Shown piece by piece: positions 1-8,308 of a stretch of 14,263 nt of DNA (the first letter of the stretch is position 1; each line of letters starts with the position of its first letter). The translations under genes were made by a program, and so were the position numbers. The DNA comes from an uncultured Clostridia bacterium (lineage in GTDB: Bacteria > Bacillota > Clostridia > TANB77 > CAG-508). The DNA is taken from positions 1 to 14,263 of the forward strand of contig CAQYCU010000037.1 of assembly GCA_948919095.1 (NCBI GenBank), written 5' to 3'. The notes below the pieces were generated by a model. It was not told where the DNA came from, did not search any database, and was given only the letters and a program-made list of their open reading frames with translations.

Positions 1-1623
1 TATCAATTTATACTAGGTGAAAATAATTCTAAAACAAATCCAGAACTACCTAATGAATTGCAAAAAAATCAAAAGGTTTATGATAGCCTTGATGTTAATT
101 TAGAATATGTACATTCTAGATTTAATTCTTTGATTAACTCTGATGTTGTTATTAGAGAATTTTTAATAAATGTTAAAAGCAAGCAATTTAAAGCTTTTTT
201 ACTATATATTGATGGTATGGTTAATACTGACTCTATCAATAACTTTGTTTTAAAGCCATTAATGTTAAAAAATTACTCTAATCAATATGATGGTCCACAA
301 GTTGTATCAGAGGCAGTTGCTAGTAACATTTTAGTTAGGAGAATAAAAAAATTTAACATTGTAGATTATATCCTTGATAATCTGCTTCCTCAAAATGATG
401 TTGAAAAAGTAAATGATTTTGATAAAATTGCTCAAGATGTTGTTTCTGGAAATTGTATGCTTTTTATTGATACTGTTAATTTTGCTTTTGACATAGATGC
501 AAAAAAATTTGATAAAAGAAGTATTGCTGAGCCTAAAAACGAACCTGTTATTATGGGCTCTCAAGAAGCCTTTGTTGAGAATTTAAGAACTAATACTTCA
601 ATGCTTAGGCGTAATCTTTGTAATGAGAATTTAATAATTGAAAGTTTATCTGTTGGAAAAAGTGATAAAAATCAAGTTGCGGTATGTTATATTAAAAACA
701 TTGCAAATTCTGATTTAGTTGCTGAAGTTAAATACAGATTAAATAACTTAGATGTGGATTATTTAATTTCAGTTGGTGAACTTTCACAATTAATTAAAGA
801 TGATATGGATACTTCTCTTCCTGAAACACTTTCAACCGAGAGAGTTGATAATTCAGTTTCTTATCTACTCCAAGGAAGAGTCGTGGTAATTTATAATGGT
901 TGTCCTTATGTTCTTATAATGCCTGCTACAATATTAGACTTTTTGTCTTCTCCTGAAGATGTAAATGTAAATCATGTTTTTGCTAATTTGTTTAAGGTAA
1001 TACGAATTATTTCCTTTTGTATAACTTTACTTTTACCTGGTATGTATGTTGCAATAGTAACTTATCATGAAGAAGTCATACCTACTGAATTATTATTTTC
1101 AATTGTAGCTTCTCGTTCAAATGTTCCTTTTATGGTAATTGTAGAAATACTTCTAATGGAAGTTTCGTTTGAGGTTATACGTGAAGCTGGACTCCGTGTT
1201 CCTACTCCCTTAGGTTCAACTGTTGGTATTGTTGGTGCTTTGGTTTTAGGACAAGCTGCTGTTGAAGCTGATATAGTATCACCTATATTAATTATTATAA
1301 TTGCAATTACTGGTATAACATCTTTCTCTATACCTGACTACAATTTAGGATTTCACTTGCGAATACACCGATTTGTATTTATTTTATTAGGATTTCTAGG
1401 TGGCTTTTTAGGAATTGTTGCTGGATTGTTCATGTATTTACTAAATATGTGCTCTTTACGTTCTTTTGGGGTTCCCTATATGACACCATATGCACCTTTA
1501 ATCCTAAAAAATAATAGTGGCTATTTTGTAAAACCTGCATGGAAAAGAGAATTTCGTAATAGTGCATTAGACCCTAAAAAGAAAAGAGTTCAAGGAAAAA
1601 CAAGTATGAAATGGAGGACTTAA
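1..1623 (+). CDS. gerKA: Spore germination receptor subunit A (GerA/GerKA family), 5' partial
   Basis: This is the A subunit of a Ger-type nutrient germinant receptor, which sits in the spore inner membrane and helps sense germinants and release ions. The frame is open to the first base of the window, so the start lies upstream; the TTG at 58 is only the first possible start inside the window. About 540 residues are visible, close to full family length. The soluble N-terminal half has the family hallmark VIREFLI. The central block GRVVVIYNG...PATILDFLSSPED precedes the membrane part. That part contains the signature LLMEVSFEVIREAGLRVPTP and the hydrophobic segments IVGALVLGQAAVEADIVSP and GITSFSIPDYNLG. 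It is followed directly by the B and C subunits. Assignment to the GerA family is secure; the choice of gerK rather than another ger name is by resemblance only. Confidence 0.93.
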   Translation, partial: YQFILGENNSKTNPELPNELQKNQKVYDSLDVNLEYVHSRFNSLINSDVVIREFLINVKSKQFKAFLLYIDGMVNTDSINNFVLKPLMLKNYSNQYDGPQVVSEAVASNILVRRIKKFNIVDYILDNLLPQNDVEKVNDFDKIAQDVVSGNCMLFIDTVNFAFDIDAKKFDKRSIAEPKNEPVIMGSQEAFVENLRTNTSMLRRNLCNENLIIESLSVGKSDKNQVAVCYIKNIANSDLVAEVKYRLNNLDVDYLISVGELSQLIKDDMDTSLPETLSTERVDNSVSYLLQGRVVVIYNGCPYVLIMPATILDFLSSPEDVNVNHVFANLFKVIRIISFCITLLLPGMYVAIVTYHEEVIPTELLFSIVASRSNVPFMVIVEILLMEVSFEVIREAGLRVPTPLGSTVGIVGALVLGQAAVEADIVSPILIIIIAITGITSFSIPDYNLGFHLRIHRFVFILLGFLGGFLGIVAGLFMYLLNMCSLRSFGVPYMTPYAPLILKNNSGYFVKPAWKREFRNSALDPKKKRVQGKTSMKWRT

Positions 1624-1628
1624 ATTTA

Positions 1629-2732
1629 ATGGAAGAAGAAAAATTAAATTTTATAGAAGCCTCATTTTTGGTATTAACTATATTAATTTCACATATTATT
1701 ATGGATTTACCTAATATGATAATTAAGTCACAAAACTCATCTGCAGTATTAAATGTTTTATATATAACAGTTCTTGTTCTAATTTATTTTCTTATTATTA
1801 ATAAATTATTTAAACCTTTTGATGGTAAAAATATTTTAAGTATTGCAGAGTTTACTGGTGGAAAAACTTTAAAGGTTATTCTAGGAATTATTTATTCTTT
1901 ATATTTAATTTGTATATCAGCTGTAATACTGCGTGGATTTTGTGAAACTTTAAAAATAATATATTTTCCTAAAGCTGGTTTATGGATTATTTTATCAATA
2001 TTTCTGGTATTGGCGATACTTGCTAATAAGTTTGGTGAGAGGAATATTATAAAAATAAATACTATACTAATGCCTATTATTTTATTAAGTGTTTTTGTTA
2101 TATTTATAGCATTATTAAATAACTTTGAAATAAGCAGAATTTTTCCTCTTTTAGGAAATGGAGTTAAGTCAACTTTTATTGATGGTGCTTTAAATATGTG
2201 CTCTTTTAGTGGTTTTATAATACTCTTCTTTGTTAGTCCAAATTTAAAAAATGTTAAAGATTATAAAAAAGTTGGGATTGTATCAATTTTACTTTCTGCT
2301 TCATATTTGATTTTAAGTGTAGCATCATCATTGTTACTATTCCCATTTTTAACTGCAAATGCTGAAGTCTTATCTGTATATTTAAGTGCATGTACTATTC
2401 GTTTTGGTAAATTCATGCCAAGAACTGATGCTTTATTTATGTTTATATGGATTTTCACTTTTATTTCATATTTATCTATAATAATTTCATATATAGTTAA
2501 ATTTTCTAAAGAAAGTATTAGTCCTAAATCACCATCATTAGTAACTTATATATCTGCACTTGCTATATTCATAGTAGCTTTGCTTCCTCAGAATTCAACA
2601 CAAGTGCATTTTTTTGAAAATGCAGTATATAAGTATTTATCAATTACAGTGGTATTTGTTTTAAGTTTTATTATATTACTAATTGGATATATTAAAAAGA
2701 AAAAATTAGATAAAATGAGGGTAATACAATGA
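1629..2732 (+). CDS. gerKB: Spore germination receptor permease-like subunit B
   Basis: This is the B subunit of the germinant receptor, a member of the spore permease family (APC superfamily) and the likely germinant-binding membrane component. The protein is almost entirely hydrophobic, with about ten membrane segments and short charged loops. It starts with the family-like EEEKLNFIEASFLVL and carries internal features such as NIIKINTILMP and ISRIFPLLGNG. I prefer the ATG at 1629 (367 residues) because GGAGG at 1613-1617 lies 11 bases upstream. The ATG at 1611, which would add six residues and overlap gerKA, has only a weak AAGGAA 13 bases upstream. The stop TGA overlaps the ATG of the C subunit (ATGA), which suggests translational coupling. 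Confidence 0.9.
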   Translation: MEEEKLNFIEASFLVLTILISHIIMDLPNMIIKSQNSSAVLNVLYITVLVLIYFLIINKLFKPFDGKNILSIAEFTGGKTLKVILGIIYSLYLICISAVILRGFCETLKIIYFPKAGLWIILSIFLVLAILANKFGERNIIKINTILMPIILLSVFVIFIALLNNFEISRIFPLLGNGVKSTFIDGALNMCSFSGFIILFFVSPNLKNVKDYKKVGIVSILLSASYLILSVASSLLLFPFLTANAEVLSVYLSACTIRFGKFMPRTDALFMFIWIFTFISYLSIIISYIVKFSKESISPKSPSLVTYISALAIFIVALLPQNSTQVHFFENAVYKYLSITVVFVLSFIILLIGYIKKKKLDKMRVIQ

Positions 2733-3898
2733 GGTCAAAAAAAATATTAGTTTGCTTTTTTATTATAATTCTAACAGTATTTTATATTTCAAATTATTCA
2801 ACTATATATACAATTGATGATTTAGCTTATGTTATTGGGATTGGATTTGACACTGCTGATAATAATGGCATAATAAAATTAAGTTTGCAAGTTGCTATTC
2901 CTAATTCACAAGGTGATAATTCGGGTGGCGGTAGTTCTAGTCAATCTGAATCTTCTATTGTAAAAACTGTAGAATGTAATACTATTAGTGATGGAATTAA
3001 TTTAATAAACAGTTATATTGGAAAAAAGTTAAGTCTTTCATATTGTAAAGTTATTGTTTTTTCTAAAGATATACCTAGTAAAAAAATCATAAATTATACA
3101 GCAACACTATTGAATGATGTTGAGGTTAGACCTTATTGTAGTGTACTTCTTTCTAAATGTGAAGCTTCCTATTTTTTAGAAAATTCTGAACCTTTACTAG
3201 AAAAACTTTCGTCAAAATATTATAACAGTAATCCATCTCCTGAACAAACTACTGGTTTAACTGAACATATAAATCTAGTTGATTTTTATAATGATTATTA
3301 TGATACCTTTGGTGACCCCTGTGCTGTTCTTGGTGATATTACTTCTGAAGAAAGTGAAAAAAGTCATATTGAAAATTTTGGAATTGCCTCTTTTCATAAT
3401 GGTATGCTAACTGGTGAATTAACTGGTGATGAAACAATATATCATTTAATCATTACCAATAAACTTCAAAATACTGTTTTAAGTATTCCCAATCCTTTTA
3501 ATGATTCTGAATACATTGGTCTTTCTATTGATAGTGCTCATACTAAAAGCAATGCAAAAATAGTTAATGGTTTTCCTTATATAACTTGTGACATTAAATT
3601 TAATACTAGAATTCTTTCTTCTTCTATAAATTCTGATTATCTTGATGAAAATAATCTTGAAAAAATAGAAGATTATGCAAATTCATTTTTTAAAGTAAAT
3701 ATTGAAAATTATCTATATAAAACTTCTCTTGTATTGAAGTCAGATATTGCAAAGTTTGGTAAGTATGGAGTACGTAATTTTCTAACTTGGGATAAATGGA
3801 AAGAGTATGATTGGCTAAATAAATACACGAATTCTACTTTCAAAGTTAATGTTGATACTCATTTAAAATCTAGCTATTTAGTAGTTGGAATTAATTAA
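2729..3898 (+). CDS. gerKC: Spore germination receptor subunit C, Ger(x)C family, without lipobox
   Basis: This is the C subunit of the germinant receptor. The family is normally a lipoprotein on the outer face of the spore inner membrane. At 389 residues it is of usual length. An N-terminal hydrophobic segment (about residues 5-22) is followed by TIDDLAYVIGIGFD, which matches the stretch that in relatives follows the lipidated cysteine (GCW...EIxDLAxVxGIGxD). Later blocks such as KLSLSYCKVIVFS and LTGELTGDET also fit the family. There is no cysteine at the expected lipobox position; the only N-terminal cysteine is residue 9, inside the hydrophobic run. The protein is probably held by an uncleaved or conventional signal anchor instead. 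The start ATG overlaps the gerKB stop by four bases. A perfect terminator hairpin follows at once. Confidence 0.9.
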   Translation: MRSKKILVCFFIIILTVFYISNYSTIYTIDDLAYVIGIGFDTADNNGIIKLSLQVAIPNSQGDNSGGGSSSQSESSIVKTVECNTISDGINLINSYIGKKLSLSYCKVIVFSKDIPSKKIINYTATLLNDVEVRPYCSVLLSKCEASYFLENSEPLLEKLSSKYYNSNPSPEQTTGLTEHINLVDFYNDYYDTFGDPCAVLGDITSEESEKSHIENFGIASFHNGMLTGELTGDETIYHLIITNKLQNTVLSIPNPFNDSEYIGLSIDSAHTKSNAKIVNGFPYITCDIKFNTRILSSSINSDYLDENNLEKIEDYANSFFKVNIENYLYKTSLVLKSDIAKFGKYGVRNFLTWDKWKEYDWLNKYTNSTFKVNVDTHLKSSYLVVGIN

Positions 3899-3927
3899 AA
3901 ACTAGAATACTAAGTATTCTAGTTTTT
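3897..3927. terminator. Bidirectional Rho-independent terminator between convergent units
   Basis: The arms are AAAAACTAGAATAC (3897-3910) and GTATTCTAGTTTTT (3914-3927), a perfect 14-base inverted repeat around a TAA loop. U-runs are present on both strands. The hairpin begins inside the gerKC stop codon and ends four bases from the stop of the convergent gene at 3931, so it can terminate both transcripts. Confidence 0.9.
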
Positions 3928-3930
3928 ATT

Positions 3931-5208
3931 TTAACAGTTGTATTTCGAAGATATGTTCCCTCCTGTAATGTTAACTTCTCCACCTTCACGGAATACTGAA
4001 ATTCCGCCGTTTTTATGTGATATTGTTCCTCCCAATATAGTTAACTCTCCGGGGTTAGAATTGTAAATTGTTGATACAGCATATTCTCCATTAGTGTTAA
4101 TTATAACATTTCCACTTATTTCGGTTATTGTCCCTAAATTATAGATTGCTCTATTATGCTCTGCATTTATCTTAACGTTTCCTGATATCTTGTCTATCTT
4201 TCCACTATTATTATATATTGTTGCAGTATCTACTGAACTACTATTTACTTCAACACTATCTATTATACTTCCAATAGTTCCAGAATTATATATTCCATAA
4301 CTATTTAATGAATTAATTTTTATATTTCCACTAATTTCTTCTATCTTTCCAGAGTTGAACACTGCATAACTGTTTGAAGCAATCTCTCCGCCACTCATTT
4401 TGTTTATAGTACCTAAATTATATAATGCAATATAATTGTCATTGCTACTTATATATGATTCTCCACCTATTTCTTCTATGACTCCATTATTACTAATAGC
4501 TGTTCCTTTAGGGTAATCAAGTCTTGATGATTTTATACTTAATGCTCCATCATTTGATATAATCCATCCAAATTCTCCTGCTGTTAGGTCAAGGTTCATT
4601 TTGTCACAAATTAATGTTCCTGATTTATTTACCTTTACAGCACATAAATTTTGTTTATTGTATTTTCCAATTATCTTTCCATTTTGTAACTCTAAATTTC
4701 CATTTACAGTAAATACTTCTTTATCTCCAACACCTGATATAGAATATTCCCCCATATCTATTATAATATGTTTATTAACTCCAATTATAAATGTCCCACT
4801 TATATTTTTTAACAATGTTATTTTTGTAGGTTCTACTGGTGTAGGTGTAGGAGTTGGACTAACAGTAGCAGTTGGAGTAGGCTTAATATCTTCGACTGCA
4901 TTTATTGCTTCTTGAAGAGAGTTATAAGTTTCCTCTCCTATCTTTGCAACCTCAGGGTTATTGGCATTTGGGTCTGTAGTTATATTTGCTATTGTATTTG
5001 TTTCATTAGTTGAATTATGTGGCTCTTCTACCTCGTTAAGTATTCCGTTTGTTATTTCATTATTGGTATTATTTGCGTTTGTTGGCTCTTTCTTTCCAAT
5101 ATTTGATACTGAAACAAAAATTAAAATTAATATTAATATTATAACAATAATTATTAAAATCATGTTTATTGATATTGTCTTACTATTATTACCATTCTGT
5201 GAATTCAT
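3931..5208 (-). CDS. Membrane-anchored surface protein with predicted beta-helix repeat ectodomain
   Basis: The function is not known. From the chosen start the protein has 425 residues: a short polar N terminus, one strongly hydrophobic segment (about residues 16-33, isoleucine/leucine-rich), an Asn/Thr-rich stretch, a motif IGEETYNSLQEAINAV, a Pro-Thr linker (PTPTATVSPTPTPTP), and then about 280 residues of short repeats. The repeats have the form IYNxGTIxxIxGxVxIN with recurring SGG/SGN and NxG turns, which suggests a right-handed parallel beta-helix displayed outside the cell. I chose the ATG at 5206-5208 because GGAGG (complement of 5217-5221) lies eight bases upstream. Two earlier in-frame ATGs (5232 and 5223) lack such a site. 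It lies 42 bases downstream of the prepilin-like gene and is probably co-transcribed with it. The C terminus (SKYNC) has no sortase motif. Confidence 0.8.
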   Translation of the reverse strand: MNSQNGNNSKTISINMILIIIVIILILILIFVSVSNIGKKEPTNANNTNNEITNGILNEVEEPHNSTNETNTIANITTDPNANNPEVAKIGEETYNSLQEAINAVEDIKPTPTATVSPTPTPTPVEPTKITLLKNISGTFIIGVNKHIIIDMGEYSISGVGDKEVFTVNGNLELQNGKIIGKYNKQNLCAVKVNKSGTLICDKMNLDLTAGEFGWIISNDGALSIKSSRLDYPKGTAISNNGVIEEIGGESYISSNDNYIALYNLGTINKMSGGEIASNSYAVFNSGKIEEISGNIKINSLNSYGIYNSGTIGSIIDSVEVNSSSVDTATIYNNSGKIDKISGNVKINAEHNRAIYNLGTITEISGNVIINTNGEYAVSTIYNSNPGELTILGGTISHKNGGISVFREGGEVNITGGNISSKYNC

Positions 5209-5250
5209 ATGTTTTTCCTCCATTTCGCTCATACTACTTTAATTAAATAA

Positions 5251-5517
5251 TTAAAATTCCTCTGGCAATGTATCTACTTGATTTTCTCTACTATCTACTT
5301 TTTGAGTTATATTTTCATATTCTGATTTATAGTTTTCTATTTGCCTATTATATTCTTCAGCATCATGGTCTGTTTTTTTAAGTAAACTTTCATCTCCTGC
5401 AACAATAGACAGTGTTATTCCCGCTAATAATCCTAGCATAATAACGGCTACTGTTAATGCAATTAATGTTAATCCTGATTGATTATTTTTCGCTTTTGTA
5501 TAATTTAATAATCTCAT
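5251..5517 (-). CDS. Small prepilin-like protein with class III signal
   Basis: This is an 88-residue protein with a basic N terminus (MRLLNYTKAKNNQSG) followed by LTLIALTVAVIMLGLLAGIT, the pattern of a type IV prepilin or pseudopilin signal. A prepilin peptidase would cut after the glycine. The usual glutamate at mature position 5 is replaced by alanine, as in many clostridial G-(I/L)TLIAL proteins. After the hydrophobic helix comes GDESLLKKT and a charged, probably coiled-coil tail ending LPEEF. There is no globular pilin head, so it may be a minor or accessory component rather than a fibre subunit. The ATG at 5515-5517 has AAAGGG eight bases upstream. A GTG at 5536-5538 would add seven residues but has no site. 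It is the first gene of a two-gene unit with the beta-helix protein. No pilus assembly genes are in the window. Confidence 0.75.
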   Translation of the reverse strand: MRLLNYTKAKNNQSGLTLIALTVAVIMLGLLAGITLSIVAGDESLLKKTDHDAEEYNRQIENYKSEYENITQKVDSRENQVDTLPEEF

Positions 5518-5556
5518 TTTTCTTACCCTTTCGCTCACTTCGTTCGCTCATCGTCA

Positions 5557-5589
5557 TCATCCATCATTTTCTTCGAAAATAATGGATGA
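5557..5589. repeat. Leader hairpin upstream of the prepilin-like gene
   Basis: TCATCCATCATTTTC (5557-5571) and GAAAATAATGGATGA (5575-5589) pair with one mismatch around a three-base loop. The hairpin lies about 40 bases upstream of the prepilin-like start, between it and rnr. No U-run follows on the minus strand, so it is not a classical terminator. It may be a processing site or an RNA control element between rnr and the surface genes. Confidence 0.55.
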
Positions 5590-5697
5590 CAATTCTTTTT
5601 GCCTTGCTTGTCCATCTTTATCTATAGTAATTCTATATTATTTTAGTTTAAAAGTAAAGTAATAATTTTTAAATTTGTAATACATTTTTGTAACAAT

Positions 5698-7737
5698 TTA
5701 GTCACAATTTAGTAGTTCAAAATTTATTCTTCTTGTAATCTTACTAGCTTCTATTACTTTAATTTTTACTTTGTCTCCAAGTTTGTATGTTCTCTTGCTC
5801 TCTTTTCCTATTAAAGTTTTATTTATCTCATTATACATATAATAATCATCATACATATTTTCAAATTTAACAAGCCCCTCAATAGTATTAGAAAGTTCAA
5901 CATACATACCAAAACTTGTTATGCTTGATACAATACCTTCATACTCTTCGCCTATCTTGTTTTCCATATATTCTGCTTTTTTTATTTTTTCGCTTTCTCT
6001 TTCAGCTTTTGTAGCATTTTGCTCACAGTCAGATGAAGTTTCAGCATATTTAATTGCTTTTGCTTGAGCTTTTTCTATAAATGATTGTGACACATTATAA
6101 TCTTTTTCAATATATTTGCTTATTATTTTATGAATAAAAAGGTCTGGGTATCTTCTTATTGGAGATGTGAAATGGCAATAATATTTGCTTGCTATACCGA
6201 AATGCCCTTTATTTTCCGCTTCATATTTTGCAATTTTCAAAGTTCTTAATAATAAATTTGATATTACTTTTTCCTCTTCTTTTCCTTTTATATCATCAAG
6301 TATTTGTGCAAATGCTTTTGGTTTCACATCATCTTTTTTGCCTTTTATTCTATATCCAAAATTAAATAAATACTTGTTAAGTTCAACTATTTTTTCTTCT
6401 TCTGGCTTTTCATGTACTCTATAAATAAATGGTGCTTCTAAAAAGAAAAATGTTTCAGCAACTGTTTCGTTTGCCGTTAGCATAAATTGCTCTATTATTT
6501 CATTTGCAAAATTTGTTTCATATGGTTTTATATCAATGGGTTCTCCTTTTTCATTATAAGTTATATACGTTTCTGGAATATCAAGTGATATATATCCATT
6601 TTTCTTTCTTCTTTCTTTTAGAATTATTGCAAGTTCTTTCATTCTGTCAAAATGTTCAATATATTCTTTATTTTCATTTATAGCATTTTGAACATATGAT
6701 TTTGTTGTAAATTCACTTCCTTTTTTTTCTTGTTTTTCATTATCTTTTTTTGTTTTGCCTTTTTTATTATTTGGTAAATCTCGTATTTTATCAACTGACT
6801 TAAGTAAATTATCTCTATCAATTATAGCTGCTACTTGGTGATAGTTCATTCTCTTTGTTACTCTTATTACAGATTTTCTTATTTCACTATCAATAACATC
6901 GCCTTTTTGATTTATTTTCATTATAGCAGAAAGTGCATATCTATCTTCTTTTTGATTTAGACTACATATACCGTTTGACAATTCTGTTGGAAGCATTGGA
7001 ATTACACTATTTAGCATATATACACTGGTTCCGCGAACTATTGCTTCTCTGTTCAATTCTGAGCCATCTTTTACATAATGACTAACATCAGCAATATTAA
7101 CCCCTAAAGTATAAATTCCGTCTTCGTCCTTTTCTACAAATACTGCGTCATCTAAGTCTTTAGCATCTTCTCCATCTATTGTAAACATTTCTTTTGAACG
7201 CAAGTCAAGTCTGCCTTCTACTGATATCTTTTCTTTTGTACATTCTTTTGCTTCTTTTATTACTTTGGTTGGAAATTCACTAGATAAATTAAATTCTCTT
7301 ATAAGTGATAACATATCAGCTTTTGCTGAATTCACATTTCCTAGTATTTCTGTAATTTGACCCTCTGCCTTACTTTTGCTGTTAGGATATTTTGTAATTT
7401 TGACTACTACTTTTTGATTATTTTTTGCTTTTCTCCAATTTGATTTTGATATAAATATATCATTGTATTTTTCATCATCTGGAATTACAAATCCAAAGTT
7501 TTTGCTTTTTTGAAACAGTCCCACTATTTCACTTGTATTTCTTTTTAATACTTTTAAGACTTGTCCTTCCTTTCTTTTGCCCTGCTGACCTTTCTGTACT
7601 TTAACTGAAACTGTGTCATTATTCATTGCTCCGTTTTTACTGTGTATTGGAATAAATATATCTTCCCCTAATTCTTCTACTTCAACAAAACCAAAACCAC
7701 GTTTATTTCCAATGAATTTTCCTTCAAAAACTGACAT
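5698..7737 (-). CDS. rnr: Ribonuclease R (RNB-family 3'-5' exoribonuclease)
   Basis: RNase R degrades structured RNA processively from the 3' end in the cytoplasm and acts in mRNA and rRNA quality control. Two OB/cold-shock domains occupy about residues 1-65 (KFIGNKRGFGFVEV, EDIFIP) and 70-135 (NFGFVIPDD, DIFIS). The RNB catalytic domain follows from about 170 to 545, with the metal-binding aspartates in TIDGEDAKDLDDAV (D188, D194, D196, D197) and the late motif HFTSPIRRYPDL (522-533). A C-terminal S1 domain starts near residue 597 (YEGIVSSITSFGMYVEL). At 679 residues it is shorter than most relatives: it lacks the N-terminal winged-helix region and a lysine-rich tail. A lysine-rich low-complexity insert (about 322-340) interrupts the RNB domain. 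GAGGTGAT gives a good ribosome site. It follows secG, a common arrangement in Firmicutes, but smpB and ssrA are not next to it. Confidence 0.95.
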   Translation of the reverse strand: MSVFEGKFIGNKRGFGFVEVEELGEDIFIPIHSKNGAMNNDTVSVKVQKGQQGKRKEGQVLKVLKRNTSEIVGLFQKSKNFGFVIPDDEKYNDIFISKSNWRKAKNNQKVVVKITKYPNSKSKAEGQITEILGNVNSAKADMLSLIREFNLSSEFPTKVIKEAKECTKEKISVEGRLDLRSKEMFTIDGEDAKDLDDAVFVEKDEDGIYTLGVNIADVSHYVKDGSELNREAIVRGTSVYMLNSVIPMLPTELSNGICSLNQKEDRYALSAIMKINQKGDVIDSEIRKSVIRVTKRMNYHQVAAIIDRDNLLKSVDKIRDLPNNKKGKTKKDNEKQEKKGSEFTTKSYVQNAINENKEYIEHFDRMKELAIILKERRKKNGYISLDIPETYITYNEKGEPIDIKPYETNFANEIIEQFMLTANETVAETFFFLEAPFIYRVHEKPEEEKIVELNKYLFNFGYRIKGKKDDVKPKAFAQILDDIKGKEEEKVISNLLLRTLKIAKYEAENKGHFGIASKYYCHFTSPIRRYPDLFIHKIISKYIEKDYNVSQSFIEKAQAKAIKYAETSSDCEQNATKAERESEKIKKAEYMENKIGEEYEGIVSSITSFGMYVELSNTIEGLVKFENMYDDYYMYNEINKTLIGKESKRTYKLGDKVKIKVIEASKITRRINFELLNCD

Positions 7738-7775
7738 TTTATCACCTCTCTTTCTTTATTTTCTCCCGTCTTTTT

Positions 7776-7804
7776 ATTTTATATTCTTATATTACATAGA
7801 ACAA
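7776..7804 (-). promoter_or_regulatory. Candidate promoter of rnr
   Basis: On the minus strand, TTGTTC (7799-7804) and TAAAAT (7776-7781) are separated by 17 bases. This sits between the secG terminator and rnr, about 40 bases before the rnr start, and would let rnr be transcribed independently. An alternative -35 (TTGAAA, a few bases upstream) cannot be excluded. Confidence 0.4.
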
Positions 7805-7828
7805 GTTTTCAAACTTTCATAATTATAT

Positions 7829-7858
7829 AAAAAAAGGTTTACCCTTATGGCAAACCTT
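7829..7858 (-). terminator. Rho-independent terminator after secG
   Basis: On the minus strand, AAGGTTTGCC (7849-7858) pairs with GGTAAACCTT (7834-7843) through ten base pairs including one G-U. The loop has five bases and a run of seven U follows. The stem begins inside the secG stop codon, so secG and rnr are at least partly separate transcripts. Confidence 0.8.
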
Positions 7859-8108
7859 ATAAAAAGTATACTATTGTTGTTACTACTGTTAATATGGCAA
7901 ACACAACTGATATTACTATTGTTCTTTTTTGTGTTTTACCTGCTTTTGTTCTACTTTTATTTTTTTCAAAATATTTATTTGCATTTGGATTTTCATAAGT
8001 ATCTTCTACTGATTTTGTGTTATCTTTACTTTGTGTTGTTGTTATAAAAATTAATGCTATACATACGATTACATATACAACTAATAATATATTTTTTACT
8101 GTTTCCAT
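7857..8108 (-). CDS. secG: Preprotein translocase subunit SecG
   Basis: SecG is a small accessory membrane protein of the SecYEG channel. The protein has 83 residues with two membrane helices (about 5-23 and 63-83) joined by a polar loop. The helix end ITTTQSKD and the segment YFEKNKSRTKAGKTQKRT resemble the QSG...FFGKNKGRT...K stretch of clostridial SecG. The glycine-rich segment usual after the first helix is missing and replaced by an acidic/Asn-rich stretch, so the sequence is divergent. Its position directly upstream of rnr supports the call, since secG-rnr is a widespread Firmicutes arrangement. The start has GAGAGG nine bases upstream. A promoter and a terminator frame it as a single-gene unit. 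Confidence 0.8.
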   Translation of the reverse strand: METVKNILLVVYVIVCIALIFITTTQSKDNTKSVEDTYENPNANKYFEKNKSRTKAGKTQKRTIVISVVFAILTVVTTIVYFL

Positions 8109-8187
8109 TTTGTTTTCCTCTCTCTCTTACAAATATGAATTTAATTAATTTTATTATATTTTTCTTCATATTTTTTGTAACTATTAG

Positions 8188-8216
8188 AGTTTACCACATA
8201 TTTATAAAAAAATCAA
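8188..8216 (-). promoter_or_regulatory. Candidate promoter of secG
   Basis: On the minus strand, TTGATT (8211-8216) and TAAACT (8188-8193) are 17 bases apart. The -10 has an extended TGG immediately before it. It lies about 80 bases upstream of the secG start, in otherwise featureless AT-rich DNA (8109-8278). Confidence 0.55.
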
Positions 8217-8278
8217 GTGTTTTGGAGTATAATTTTTTTAGATTTTTTTCGATATTTTTAATTTTTGTTAATTATTAA

Positions 8279-8308
8279 TTGACATATTTTGCCATTTTAT
8301 GGTAAAAT
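8279..8308 (+). promoter_or_regulatory. Promoter of the isolated small-peptide unit
   Basis: A consensus -35 TTGACA (8279-8284) and a -10 TAAAAT (8303-8308) are 18 bases apart. Transcription would start near 8315. This is the best -35 match I saw in the window. The promoter is almost entirely contained in a palindrome (8281-8313). Confidence 0.75.

Noticed and set aside
58..60. TTG at 58 as the start of the germination A subunit
   Set aside because: The frame stays open to base 1 with plausible family-like sequence and no ribosome site precedes the TTG, so the gene is treated as cut by the window edge.
3931..5208. Repeats of the beta-helix gene as a CRISPR-like array
   Set aside because: The repeats are degenerate, codon-phased and of protein origin, without identical direct repeats and spacers.
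4601..5242. Plus-strand ORFs opposite the beta-helix gene
   Set aside because: They are antisense shadows of the repeat-rich minus-strand gene, without ribosome sites or recognisable products.
7847..8278. Two hydrophobic plus-strand ORFs over secG and its upstream region
   Set aside because: They are phenylalanine/leucine-rich readings of AT-rich DNA, opposite secG and its promoter, and lack Shine-Dalgarno sites.
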